From: a virus
Reading direction: 5' to 3' (one strand)
DNA: 64,000 nucleotides
IMG/VR virus record: IMGVR_UViG_3300050343_000177
Location: 1 to 64,000 of that record
Shown one piece after another: positions 52,557 through 59,874 of the stretch (position 1 is its first letter; every line of letters starts with the position of its first letter). Under the pieces are notes generated by a model. It saw only the letters and a list, made by a program, of their open reading frames with translations, was not told the origin of the DNA and did no database searches. The translations under genes and the position numbers were made by a program.

Positions 52557-52585
52557 TTTAGTCGCTTGTGTTCTCTATATTTCCT

Positions 52586-52825
52586 ATGGAACAATCTTAT
52601 TGCCTCATCTCATCGTTCAACCTCGAACGTATTGATGAAATGCTCGTTCGTGCTATCAACATCTGTGGTAGCCCTCGTCCATTCTCTGAAACTACTGAAG
52701 AGGATGACTGCACTGCCTCATATGCAGGAGCTTATGGTTACTCCTATCAGACACTGAAAAGTATCAAAGAGTATATCGATACGGCTCGACCTTATGACCC
52801 TTCTATCACTGGCGTTCCGTTCTGA
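52586..52825 (+). CDS. Cassette gene, hypothetical
   Basis: 79 aa from MEQSYCLISSFNLERIDEML. Contains INICGSPRPFSETTEEDD and several Tyr. Intact; unrecognised. Confidence 0.6.
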   Translation: MEQSYCLISSFNLERIDEMLVRAINICGSPRPFSETTEEDDCTASYAGAYGYSYQTLKSIKEYIDTARPYDPSITGVPF

Positions 52826-52864
52826 CTTAAATACACAAGCAGGTCACTACTTATTATTTAAGTA

Positions 52865-52872
52865 GCTAGACT
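52865..52872 (+). promoter_or_regulatory. Candidate tRNA promoter element GCTAGACT
   Basis: TAGACT as -10 ends 10 nt before the first base of tRNA-Asp, the right spacing for a transcription start at or just before the tRNA. Best evidence that the GCTAGAC 8-mer is a promoter. Confidence 0.5.
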
Positions 52873-52881
52873 TGCTTTATT

Positions 52882-52953
52882 GGGGCATTAGTGAAACGGT
52901 TATCACAATAGATTGTCTATCTATTATTAGCAGTTCGAATCTGCTATGCCTCG
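52882..52953 (+). tRNA. tRNA-Asp (GTC)
   Basis: 72 nt cloverleaf: acceptor GGGGCAT/ATGCCTC (one G-U), D-stem GTGA/TCAC, anticodon stem ATAGA/TCTAT with loop TTGTCTA (anticodon GTC), variable TATT, T-arm AGCAG TTCGAAT CTGCT, discriminator G. CCA is not encoded. All stems pair. Phage tRNAs supply codons used more by the phage. Confidence 0.92.
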
Positions 52954-52971
52954 TTATAAGTACTACTGAAT

Positions 52972-53451
52972 ATGACTAATAAACATAACTGGACTGAATT
53001 ATTCGAAAGCTTGCCTGACGAAGAGCTAGATAAACTAGCCATCCTTCGAATTATTGAAACTTCGAATGGAATTATACAATTCGCCTTCCGCGACAAAACA
53101 CCTGACGCTCTGTCTGTTGAAGACACCCGCAAAGCTATGGGATTTAGTATGTCTTCTATCAAACGAATGCAGATTGTTCTCGAAAACGAAACGATTGACT
53201 TTGCTGAACCTACCAAAGACATTATGGCATTGGTTCGCAAATATTATGTAAGCGGTATGAAGCAGGGCTCTGACGAAGATTATGAAGAGTTTCTCCGTTC
53301 TTCTCTTGCCTGCTTACAAGCCGTAGGTATAGAACGTTTGGAACGTGCAAAAGATAAACTCTTTGCGTTTAGCTATGCTATGCCTCCCTATGCATGGGAG
53401 TATGGAATGTCTTACTGCCGTAACTTCTTAAAAGAAGGTTTGCCTACTTAA
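52972..53451 (+). CDS. Hypothetical helical protein
   Basis: 159 aa, intact (MTNKHNWTELFESLPDEELD...). Segment SVEDTRKAMGFSMSSIKRMQ looks like a possible helix-turn-helix. Follows the tRNA by 19 nt. Unrecognised. Confidence 0.6.
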   Translation: MTNKHNWTELFESLPDEELDKLAILRIIETSNGIIQFAFRDKTPDALSVEDTRKAMGFSMSSIKRMQIVLENETIDFAEPTKDIMALVRKYYVSGMKQGSDEDYEEFLRSSLACLQAVGIERLERAKDKLFAFSYAMPPYAWEYGMSYCRNFLKEGLPT

Positions 53452-53506
53452 CTGTCATTTAATACTAGATATAATGTCTGTATTAAACATGTAACTTGTT
53501 AATATC

Positions 53507-54118
53507 ATGGGAAGGCGTACTGCACATACTGGACTTAATCGTAATAACGATTTCTACAATAAGTACGGTCAACTTAAGGAGGGCTACAGCTTTACAGGTG
53601 GCAATAATATGGTCGCACGTGGCACTGGTGACGTTAGTGTTCGCTATGGTGCCGGTAAAGATGGTACAAATTATAAAATAGAGCAACGCACTATTTACGG
53701 TAAAGAATCTCAACCTAAAGCTGCTCCTCAAAAAGCACCGGCTCCTGCCCCTAAATCTAAGCCTAAGCCTAAGCCTAAGCCTGAACCTGAACCTATCAAA
53801 CACTCACCTGAGATTCAACAAGCTAAAGCAAGTGTGGCTAAATACAAAAGTGAAATACTTAATGATCAAACATCTAAATCAATGTACGGCAATGATCAAG
53901 ATTTACTAAGTGCTTACACCCAAGACTTTGACGCTCGTAATAGTACTGAAGGAGAGAAGTCTACTCCTAACCTAAACTTAGATTTACCTAATAACGTAGA
54001 CACTACAGATAACAATTACTTCGCTAATGGCACGTTTGACCCTGTCAATAAATCTGACGAAGCAGCACAGAACTTCTTTTCTAACAAAAAGAACCTTGTC
54101 CTAAACAACTTCAGATAA
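53507..54118 (+). CDS. Repeat-domain protein, paralogue 1
   Basis: 203 aa. Pro/Lys linker (KSKPKPKPKPEPEP, residues 81-95) followed by HSPEIQQAKASVAKYKSEIL, shared with the next protein. Ends in ANFFSNKK-like helix (NFFSNKKNLVLNNF), also shared. N-terminus GRRTAHTGLNRNNDFYNKYG. Polar, likely virion-associated and secreted by ejection; no family recognised. Confidence 0.55.
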   Translation: MGRRTAHTGLNRNNDFYNKYGQLKEGYSFTGGNNMVARGTGDVSVRYGAGKDGTNYKIEQRTIYGKESQPKAAPQKAPAPAPKSKPKPKPKPEPEPIKHSPEIQQAKASVAKYKSEILNDQTSKSMYGNDQDLLSAYTQDFDARNSTEGEKSTPNLNLDLPNNVDTTDNNYFANGTFDPVNKSDEAAQNFFSNKKNLVLNNFR

Positions 54119-54149
54119 TTTAGAATAGATATATTCTTGTTATTATCCA

Positions 54150-55109
54150 ATGTCTGTATATAAAGGTGAAACTTCCTACAGTGCTAATAAAGATGCAGCA
54201 CAAGCATTCCTTGACGACAAACTTTCTAAGAACAAATACAACTCTTCTAATGACTATTCAACAGAAGGGTTTGACCCCTCTAGCTATACATCCGAGCAAC
54301 TGAGCTCACTCAATGCCTCTGGTGGTCCAACTAAGTTTGGTAAGAAAACGTATAATGTTGTCTCTAATCAAGATGAGATTGATAACTTTAATAATGCACC
54401 TAGTACTGCAACAAGTACTTGGGATGGTAAAAACTATACTCGAAACTCAATGAACTCTGATGATTTGAAAAATCATTTTGGTCTTGCAGACGGTAGTGAT
54501 GTTGGATCTGGTTTTAATAAATCCACAGGTGCAACAGATGATAATCAAACCAAAGGAAATGCTTTACTTGGTGAAGGTTATTTGACAGACGATAACTACG
54601 AAAAACTTCGCAATTCTGATAAGGTTTGGGATGCTTATGCTGCTATGGAAGGGCAAGAAGCTGCTGATGAAAAACGTGAAGGAAATCCTGACGGTCTCTC
54701 TATTAATGCACTTGATGGCTTATTTGATAACCTGACAGCTAATGCAGACCCTAAAAAAGCTCCTGAACCTATAACTGAAAAAGAAGAAGTCGTTCACTCA
54801 CCTGAAATCCAACAGGCTAAAGCACGTGTTGGTAAGTATGAGAACGACATTCTCTCTGGTAAGACTTCACAAGATATCTACGGTGGCGCTGATGATTTTT
54901 ATACAGACTATCAACTGAAGCTTCAAGGCACGCCTAATCCAATAGGTAACAACAGTAACTATCGGTTTGACGATGGCGCACTGAACTTCAACGGCTCTGA
55001 TATCTCTGCTGATGAAAAACCACCTGCCCCTGTACAAGCAGCTTCTTCGTTCCTTGCTAATCAAAAGAAAAAAGCTATCAAAGACTTTAACATTAAACCT
55101 ACGAACTAA
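54150..55109 (+). CDS. Repeat-domain protein, paralogue 2
   Basis: 319 aa, intact, Asn/Asp/Ser-rich. Contains HSPEIQQAKARVGKYENDIL and a C-terminal helix SSFLANQKKKAIKDFNIK matching paralogue 1. Probably the same role in the virion. Ends at the border of repeat copy C. Confidence 0.55.
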   Translation: MSVYKGETSYSANKDAAQAFLDDKLSKNKYNSSNDYSTEGFDPSSYTSEQLSSLNASGGPTKFGKKTYNVVSNQDEIDNFNNAPSTATSTWDGKNYTRNSMNSDDLKNHFGLADGSDVGSGFNKSTGATDDNQTKGNALLGEGYLTDDNYEKLRNSDKVWDAYAAMEGQEAADEKREGNPDGLSINALDGLFDNLTANADPKKAPEPITEKEEVVHSPEIQQAKARVGKYENDILSGKTSQDIYGGADDFYTDYQLKLQGTPNPIGNNSNYRFDDGALNFNGSDISADEKPPAPVQAASSFLANQKKKAIKDFNIKPTN

Positions 55110-55241
55110 AAACTACAAAACTACGCTAGCTACGCTACTTCCTAACCCTTTCTGAAAAAATACATCTATAGAGGGAAGGCCACTGCCTATTAAAAAAGGA
55201 CTTTATTAGAATCGAGCGTAGTTTGTGTAGCAGCGTAGTAA
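55108..55241. repeat. Dispersed element copy C (inverted CTACGCT arms)
   Basis: Left arm AAACTACAAAACTACGCTAG plus CTACGCT and core CTAACCCTTTCTGAAAAAA match copies A and B; the centre differs. Right arm inverted (GAGCGTAGTTTGTGTAGCAG plus CGTAGT). Starts at the stop codon of paralogue 2 and lies 62 nt before an HNH gene. Confidence 0.78.
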
Positions 55242-55302
55242 TTAACTCTATTTCACAATTATACAAATGCTTGTTAGACTAGTCATATCAAGCGATTATA
55301 AG

Positions 55303-55700
55303 ATGAAAAAGAAACACAAAAAACTACCTCCTTTAGAACATTTACTCTCTCTTTATGATTATGACCCCAATACTGGTGGACTATTAAGAAAGGAGCAGAA
55401 CCCAGTGAGCTCAATGCTATTGGCGCAGTTGGACTTCTGGAAGAGGATACAAATTACGTGTATGTCAAAAGGATACATTTCCTATTACATCGCATCGTTT
55501 ACTTTATGTTTCACCGTAAGGACCCTGGTCAATATGTGATTGATCACATCAACGGTGACCCTGCAGATAACCGCATTAAGAACTTACGCCGTTGTCGTCA
55601 GACAACTAACGCTAAGAACCTACGCAAGAAGGGTAAGTACGTCGTCGATGACGAAGGCGTTGGTCGCTGGGTCTCTGATGTTGTCAAAGCTGCTGTATAA
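55303..55700 (+). CDS. HNH homing endonuclease (frame-disrupted)
   Basis: About 132 aa when two indels near 55420 and 55500 are repaired: MKKKHKKLPPLEHLLSLYDY, DYDPNTGGLLRK, SGRGYKLRVCQKDTFPITSH, then YVIDHINGDPADNRIKNLRR and TTNAKNLRKK. The D-H-I-N-G-D...D-N-R-I-x-N-L-R core is the standard phage HNH motif. Immediately right of repeat C. Confidence 0.8.
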
Positions 55701-55722
55701 CTGTAAAACTGTAAAACTGCAG
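55701..55722 (+). promoter_or_regulatory. Short direct repeat upstream of RHH gene
   Basis: CTGTAAAACTGTAAAACTGC: a 9-nt unit CTGTAAAAC twice then CTGCAG. GTAGAACTGTAAATG recurs at 55942. Possible operator for the RHH protein. Confidence 0.35.
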
Positions 55723-55795
55723 TGCTGTTAATGCTTTCCTGATAAATTTCGCACTTTCGGGCTCATTATCCTCATAGAGCTGTAACATATCCTTA

Positions 55796-55990
55796 TTGCT
55801 TCTTCGAGGGCTTATCAAACGTATAACTGTGATGGTTCCACCGGACATACATAGAGAGCTCAAGCTTCATGCTGTAGCGAACGATACAACTCTCCAAGAT
55901 TGCATAATGCAAGCCATAAAAGATCATTTACAGCACAAATGTAGAACTGTAAATGTGGATTCAAAATGTGCAGAGTCGAACACTAAATAG
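55796..55990 (+). CDS. Ribbon-helix-helix DNA-binding protein
   Basis: 64 aa (TTG start likely; an ATG at 55832 would leave 52). RITVMVPPDIHRELKLHAVA then TLQDCIMQAIKDHLQ is an Arc/CopG-type RHH: a strand then two helices. C-terminal tail has two Cys. May repress itself through the upstream repeat at 55701. Confidence 0.7.
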   Translation: MLLRGLIKRITVMVPPDIHRELKLHAVANDTTLQDCIMQAIKDHLQHKCRTVNVDSKCAESNTK

Positions 55991-56024
55991 AGACATTCGA
56001 CTGTCGCATGTATACCTTCAGATT

Positions 56025-56040
56025 GCCCCCTATCGGGGGC
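56025..56040 (+). terminator. Hairpin of cassette module 23 (class B)
   Basis: GCCCCCTATCGGGGGC, then TGTG and the second mini-hairpin CCCCATTTGGGG (56055-56066); ATG 38 nt after TGTG. Confidence 0.8.
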
Positions 56041-56088
56041 TTTATTCGTTTGTGCCCCATTTGGGGTTTGTCCTATATATGTCAATCA

Positions 56089-57084
56089 ATGTCCCCTGCT
56101 AATTTCACATCCGGCTGGCTCGGCAACGGAGAGCGTGCGTGGCACGGCCAAGGTGTCGTCACCGAAGGCACACTCCCAGCGCGAGAAGCGTTTGAAACAG
56201 CGAACGCACTCTTCACTGTCGAGAAACGAGAGCTTACTTATCCAAAAGAAGTCATCGGACATCCGCTCTCTGACTCAGAAGCTATCCGCTTCACAAGTGA
56301 GCCATCAGGTGCCTACGGTCTCGTCCGCACTGACACCCAAGACTTGCTTGGCATCGTCAGTAAGCAGTACGAAATCGTACAGAACGAAAGTCTCCTACGC
56401 ATGGCGGAGTTCATCCGCGAAGAGGTTGACATGGACACCGTCGTCGTTCTATCAGATGGTGGCAAAGTCTGCTTTACCGCCACACTCCGTGGTGCGACGC
56501 AGGACATCGTCCGTGGTGACACAGTCAAACGCCGCATCGTTGGCTTCCTAGGCCATGACGGTAAGACTGGCTGTGGTGCAATGTTCACCAACATCCGTGT
56601 TGTGTGCACTAACACCCTTGCTGCAGCTATGTCTGCTGCTACTGCAAAAGTGAGCATCCGTCACAAGACTGGTGCTAATGACAACTTCGATCAACTGATT
56701 CAGTCAATCGATACTGCACGTGAGACATTCAATAATGAAGTCGAACTATTCCGTCAGTTTGCCGAGACACCTATTGAGCAAGCTGACTTCCGTGAACTCT
56801 TAGAGCGTGTCTACGCCAGTGAGATTCCTGAAGATAAGCAGATCGATGACTTACGTAAGTATCCCAAGCTCCGTCGTGCCTATACCGGTGGCTTAGGTCA
56901 GCGTGAGTTTGCTCCCTACACCATGTGGAGCGCAGTCAACAGTATCACTGAAGTAGAAACAAGCACGCAGATTGGAACACGCTCTCAGCAACGTCGTCAA
57001 TTTGCTAGGGCTAACTTTGGTGGTGGTCTGTCTATAAGCAGACGTGCTATTCAAGAAGCTGAGGCAATGCTTTCGCTTGTCTAA
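56089..57084 (+). CDS. DUF932 phage/plasmid protein
   Basis: 331 aa from MSPANFTSGWLGNGERAWHG. DUF932 (TIGR03299) signatures: AWHGQG near the start, SVSLD-like LVRTDTQDLLGIVSKQYEIV, KVCFTATLRG, and VVCTNTLAAA. Often found beside phage replication or anti-restriction genes; biochemical role unknown. GC-rich and intact; follows a class B leader, suggesting strong expression. Confidence 0.85.
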   Translation: MSPANFTSGWLGNGERAWHGQGVVTEGTLPAREAFETANALFTVEKRELTYPKEVIGHPLSDSEAIRFTSEPSGAYGLVRTDTQDLLGIVSKQYEIVQNESLLRMAEFIREEVDMDTVVVLSDGGKVCFTATLRGATQDIVRGDTVKRRIVGFLGHDGKTGCGAMFTNIRVVCTNTLAAAMSAATAKVSIRHKTGANDNFDQLIQSIDTARETFNNEVELFRQFAETPIEQADFRELLERVYASEIPEDKQIDDLRKYPKLRRAYTGGLGQREFAPYTMWSAVNSITEVETSTQIGTRSQQRRQFARANFGGGLSISRRAIQEAEAMLSLV

Positions 57085-57158
57085 TGTGGTCTTTCATTTA
57101 TACTTTACCTCACTAATTACATTCCAGTTAGTTAGAATGAGGTATAAGCTAAGTGATA

Positions 57159-57710
57159 ATGACTATACGAAAAGGATTTACTGCAGTCTCTGAACAGATA
57201 CATATAGGTGATACTCGTGATAACTTGACAATCATTGACATAACTCAAAAAGTTATGGAACATTGGAAAGATAAACGCAAGTCTCACCAACTTACTATCA
57301 AATGTGTCTGTGGTAATACTTATGAAATAGGTGCTCGACGCTGGCTTAGTGACAAACCTAGCAGTTGTTCCACTTGCTCCCGTAATCACGGTCAAAGCAA
57401 GACACAACTTTATAACCTTGTCTCTCACGCTAAGCGTCGTGCGAAAGATAACAACCTTCCGTTTGACATTACTTGGCGAGACCTTGAGATACCAGACACT
57501 TGTCCTCTTCTAGGCATACCAATTACTTCTGGCAACGGCAAAACTTGCGACACTAGTCCAACTATTGACCGCAAACGTCCAGAACTTGGGTATGTCAAAG
57601 GCAATGTGTGGATTATTTCTCACAAGGCTAACCGTATGAAATCAGACGCAACCTTTAAAGAAATTCAAACCTTCTATGAAAATTACTACTCAATTCTCAA
57701 TACGGCCTAG
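57159..57710 (+). CDS. HNH-type endonuclease
   Basis: 183 aa, intact. First 60 residues resemble a DNA-binding module with a C-x-C...C-x-x-C zinc site (CVCGNTYEIGARRWLS, CSTCSRNHG). The C-terminal part has CPLLGIPI, PTIDRKRPELGYVKGNVWII and HKANRMKSDAT, the D-R/G-Y-x-x-G-N-x-W-x-x-S-x-x-A-N-x-x-K core of phage HNH enzymes (endonuclease VII-like). Likely homing. Confidence 0.82.
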   Translation: MTIRKGFTAVSEQIHIGDTRDNLTIIDITQKVMEHWKDKRKSHQLTIKCVCGNTYEIGARRWLSDKPSSCSTCSRNHGQSKTQLYNLVSHAKRRAKDNNLPFDITWRDLEIPDTCPLLGIPITSGNGKTCDTSPTIDRKRPELGYVKGNVWIISHKANRMKSDATFKEIQTFYENYYSILNTA

Positions 57711-57727
57711 TCTCCGTCTTGTTTGAT

Positions 57728-58015
57728 ATGGCGTATAAATACAATCACGACCGTTCCCATGACGCTCGTTTACAGAGGTGTCACGAACTAGAGCGTAAAT
57801 CCTGCCTTCGGGCAAACGCTCGGTTTGTAGTGATACGTGGCGATGCAGCGTATGACGGTACAGGTGCAGTTTATGACTACTCCTGTCCAAGTCGTCAATT
57901 ATTCTTTGATGACCTACGTACTGCCCGTGCTTACGCACATCACGCAAGTGATTTGTGTGACTGTGAATATGGCGTCTATCGATATGAATTTATCGAAGGT
58001 GTAAATGTCTGTTAA
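57728..58015 (+). CDS. Hypothetical protein
   Basis: 95 aa from MAYKYNHDRSHDARLQRCHE. Rich in His, Asp, Cys and Tyr; several Cys-Asp-x-Cys-like pairs (LCDCEYG). Unrecognised. Confidence 0.55.
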   Translation: MAYKYNHDRSHDARLQRCHELERKSCLRANARFVVIRGDAAYDGTGAVYDYSCPSRQLFFDDLRTARAYAHHASDLCDCEYGVYRYEFIEGVNVC

Positions 58016-58033
58016 TTATTTACTCTATAAATC

Positions 58034-58270
58034 ATGAAAATCAAGATTATGTATGACGTTGTTACGTCATTTGTTCTTACTGTCGAACGTGATGAACTTC
58101 CTGAAGATCACGACGAACTGCTTGAGTCAGTGACTCGTGCTGAGCTTGCTGATTGTCCTATGGAGGTCCACGAGATTGAATGGGACAACCTTAAAGAAGC
58201 TTGGCGTTCTTCTACCTCGGATAACACAACTGTGATGGATGAGGACGAAAGCATTGATTACTACAAATAA
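58034..58270 (+). CDS. Small acidic hypothetical protein
   Basis: 78 aa (MKIKIMYDVVTSFVLTVERD...), acidic tail DEDESIDYYK. Unrecognised. Confidence 0.55.
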   Translation: MKIKIMYDVVTSFVLTVERDELPEDHDELLESVTRAELADCPMEVHEIEWDNLKEAWRSSTSDNTTVMDEDESIDYYK

Positions 58271-58291
58271 ATGCTCTCTCTTGTTTAAATC

Positions 58292-58456
58292 ATGATGTTC
58301 ACACCTATGCCACATTACTATTCTCCACGCGAGAGAGTTTACACCCACGCTCCATTGATTCGATCCCGTCAAGAGAAGGATGAAATTGAATACATTTCAG
58401 ACATCGCTATATATCTAATGGACAAGGATCCTGAGGATCGTAGACCAAAGAAGTGA
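58292..58456 (+). CDS. Small hypothetical protein
   Basis: 54 aa (MMFTPMPHYYSPRERVYTHA...), His/Arg/Asp-rich. Intact; unrecognised. Confidence 0.5.
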   Translation: MMFTPMPHYYSPRERVYTHAPLIRSRQEKDEIEYISDIAIYLMDKDPEDRRPKK

Positions 58457-58667
58457 TTACTGATCTATAATCAAATAGTCGGGGCTCTGTTCTAAACATC
58501 CCCATTAAGTCCCGATCACAAGGGCCACGGGAATTGATCACCCGTGCAGTATTTAACTATCTGTTAACACTTATATTCGTACTTACTTAGTGCGTAGTTA
58601 AAGTTTCGCAGTTCGCTTATGAGGTGAACTGCAGCTTGTTTATCATTCAATCTATTTATATAAAACT
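58457..58667. other. Non-coding region with hairpins
   Basis: Two pairings: TCGGG (58481) with CCCGA (58509), and CACGGG/CCCGTG around 58526-58548. Then the 38-bp repeat. No gene; a small RNA or terminator is possible. Confidence 0.4.
58565..58602 (+). repeat. 38-bp upstream repeat, copy 1
   Basis: TAACACTTATATTCGTACTT plus ACTTAGTGCGTAGTTAAA. Differs in one base from copy 2 at 59067. Lies 66 nt before the next gene. Confidence 0.8.
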
Positions 58668-59021
58668 ATGACTACCGAATTTGCAGCTATCAATGTAGAT
58701 GAGTTGAATGAATTAATTTCTAAATTAACTTTTAATGATCGACTAGAATTCTGTTTCAGATCTAAGTCCCCTGCTGTACTTGCCTGGATTACACAATCTA
58801 AATTTTGTGGTGTTAATACTGCTCTTAGGCTTTCAGAAAATCCATGTATACCTGCCTTAGTTGAACAAAAGCTAGCAAGTCATCAGTATTATCATGTCAG
58901 AGAAAGAATTGCAAAACAAACTGAAAACAAAAGCTTGTTAATCAAATTACTTCAAGATTCAACTGTAACAGTAAAACGAGCTGCTGAAAAGAGACTTAAA
59001 GAACTACTTTCGCTTGTCTGA
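58668..59021 (+). CDS. HEAT-like hypothetical protein
   Basis: 117 aa, all-helical with short repeats (LSENPCIPALVEQKLA...RERIAKQTENKSLLIKLLQD) resembling HEAT/TPR-type units. Unrecognised. Confidence 0.55.
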   Translation: MTTEFAAINVDELNELISKLTFNDRLEFCFRSKSPAVLAWITQSKFCGVNTALRLSENPCIPALVEQKLASHQYYHVRERIAKQTENKSLLIKLLQDSTVTVKRAAEKRLKELLSLV

Positions 59022-59066
59022 TAGTTAACATGTCAATTCTTACGTGTTAACTATTCATTGATTTGC

Positions 59067-59104
59067 TAACATTTATATTCGTACTTACTTAGTGCGTAGT
59101 TAAA
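59067..59104 (+). repeat. 38-bp upstream repeat, copy 2
   Basis: TAACATTTATATTCGTACTT plus ACTTAGTGCGTAGTTAAA, 14 nt before the RlpA-like gene; 37 of 38 bases shared with copy 1. Likely promoter. Confidence 0.8.
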
Positions 59105-59118
59105 TATACCTAATTGTT

Positions 59119-59475
59119 ATGTTAAAGAAACTTACTACTGGCTTAATTGCTAGTGCATGTTTGTTGTCTGCAGCTTTGCCTATTAAAAGCAACGCAGCTA
59201 ACAGCACCATGCTTACTAGCTATTACGCTCACTACTTCCACGGCAGGACAACTGCCAACGGTGAAGCATTCAATATGTATGCCAACACCGCCGCTCACAA
59301 AACCCTCCCGTTTGGTACAAGACTTCGTGTCTGCTATTCGGGATGCGTGGATGTCCGCATCAACGACAGAGGACCGTATATCGGTAATCGTCAGCTTGAC
59401 CTTTCTTACGGCGCTGCTAAGCGCATTGGTCTGCTGGGTCCTGGTGTAGCAACAACTACCGTAACGTTTCTGTAA
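59119..59475 (+). CDS. Secreted RlpA-like double-psi beta-barrel protein
   Basis: 118 aa. Signal peptide [20 protein letters not shown] (cleavage near NAAN). The rest is an RlpA/DPBB core: [53 protein letters not shown]. The conserved ANGE and RINDRGP motifs are present. RlpA enzymes are lytic transglycosylases acting on denuded glycan. It may help lysis or cell-envelope change; the insertion of two Cys (CYSGC) is unusual. Confidence 0.85.
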   Translation: MLKKLTTGLIASACLLSAALPIKSNAANSTMLTSYYAHYFHGRTTANGEAFNMYANTAAHKTLPFGTRLRVCYSGCVDVRINDRGPYIGNRQLDLSYGAAKRIGLLGPGVATTTVTFL

Positions 59476-59558
59476 CTCACAACGGTTAGTGTTCCGCGAT
59501 AAAGTGTAAATAAGCGGGAGCAAATCCCATGCTCCTGCTATACGAAACGGAGTGAATT

Positions 59559-59771
59559 ATGTCCAGAACTTACAGACAAGCAAAGCTTGATAACAACCAT
59601 TACAGAAACCCTCACACACAAAATGAGCGACGTCAACTAAACGGATTAATTGCAGATGCAAGAATCAATGATTGCCGTATCAGTCCTGCTAATCGCCTAT
59701 CTCGTCATATTCCTACAGACTTCGATGACTTGAAAGTTGCATCCTTTGCTGAAACTTTCTTCCAAGACTAA
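59559..59771 (+). CDS. Small hypothetical protein
   Basis: 70 aa (MSRTYRQAKLDNNHYRNPHT...), basic, His/Asn/Arg-rich; preceded by ACGGAGTGA, a ribosome site. Unrecognised. Confidence 0.6.
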   Translation: MSRTYRQAKLDNNHYRNPHTQNERRQLNGLIADARINDCRISPANRLSRHIPTDFDDLKVASFAETFFQD

Positions 59772-59874
59772 GTAATAACACTTATGCGCATATCAAGACA
59801 TAACGTGTAGAATTATGAAGTAGGGATAACCTCCCGAGTACTTCGCCTTAATACACAAACAATGTCTTATTTAA

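Larger units (their letters stand above)
43333..56066 (+). repeat. Array of hairpin + TGTGTTCTTTA leader modules between tiny genes
   Basis: About 20 modules. Each has a GC hairpin (often GGCCCCTAACGGGGCC or GCCCCCTATCGGGGGC), a T-rich stretch, then TGTGTTCTTTA, and a start codon 21-24 nt after the TGTG (18-25 at the extremes). Best matches to TTTATTTCATTGTGTTCTTT are at 43742, 43947, 44416, 44622 and 45392. No Shine-Dalgarno sequence is present in most leaders. The hairpin would terminate the previous gene; the conserved leader may be a promoter or a translation signal for the next. Confidence 0.85.

Noticed and set aside
58481-58548. Second tRNA gene
   Set aside because: Two hairpins are present but no T-arm with TTCGA or acceptor pairing.
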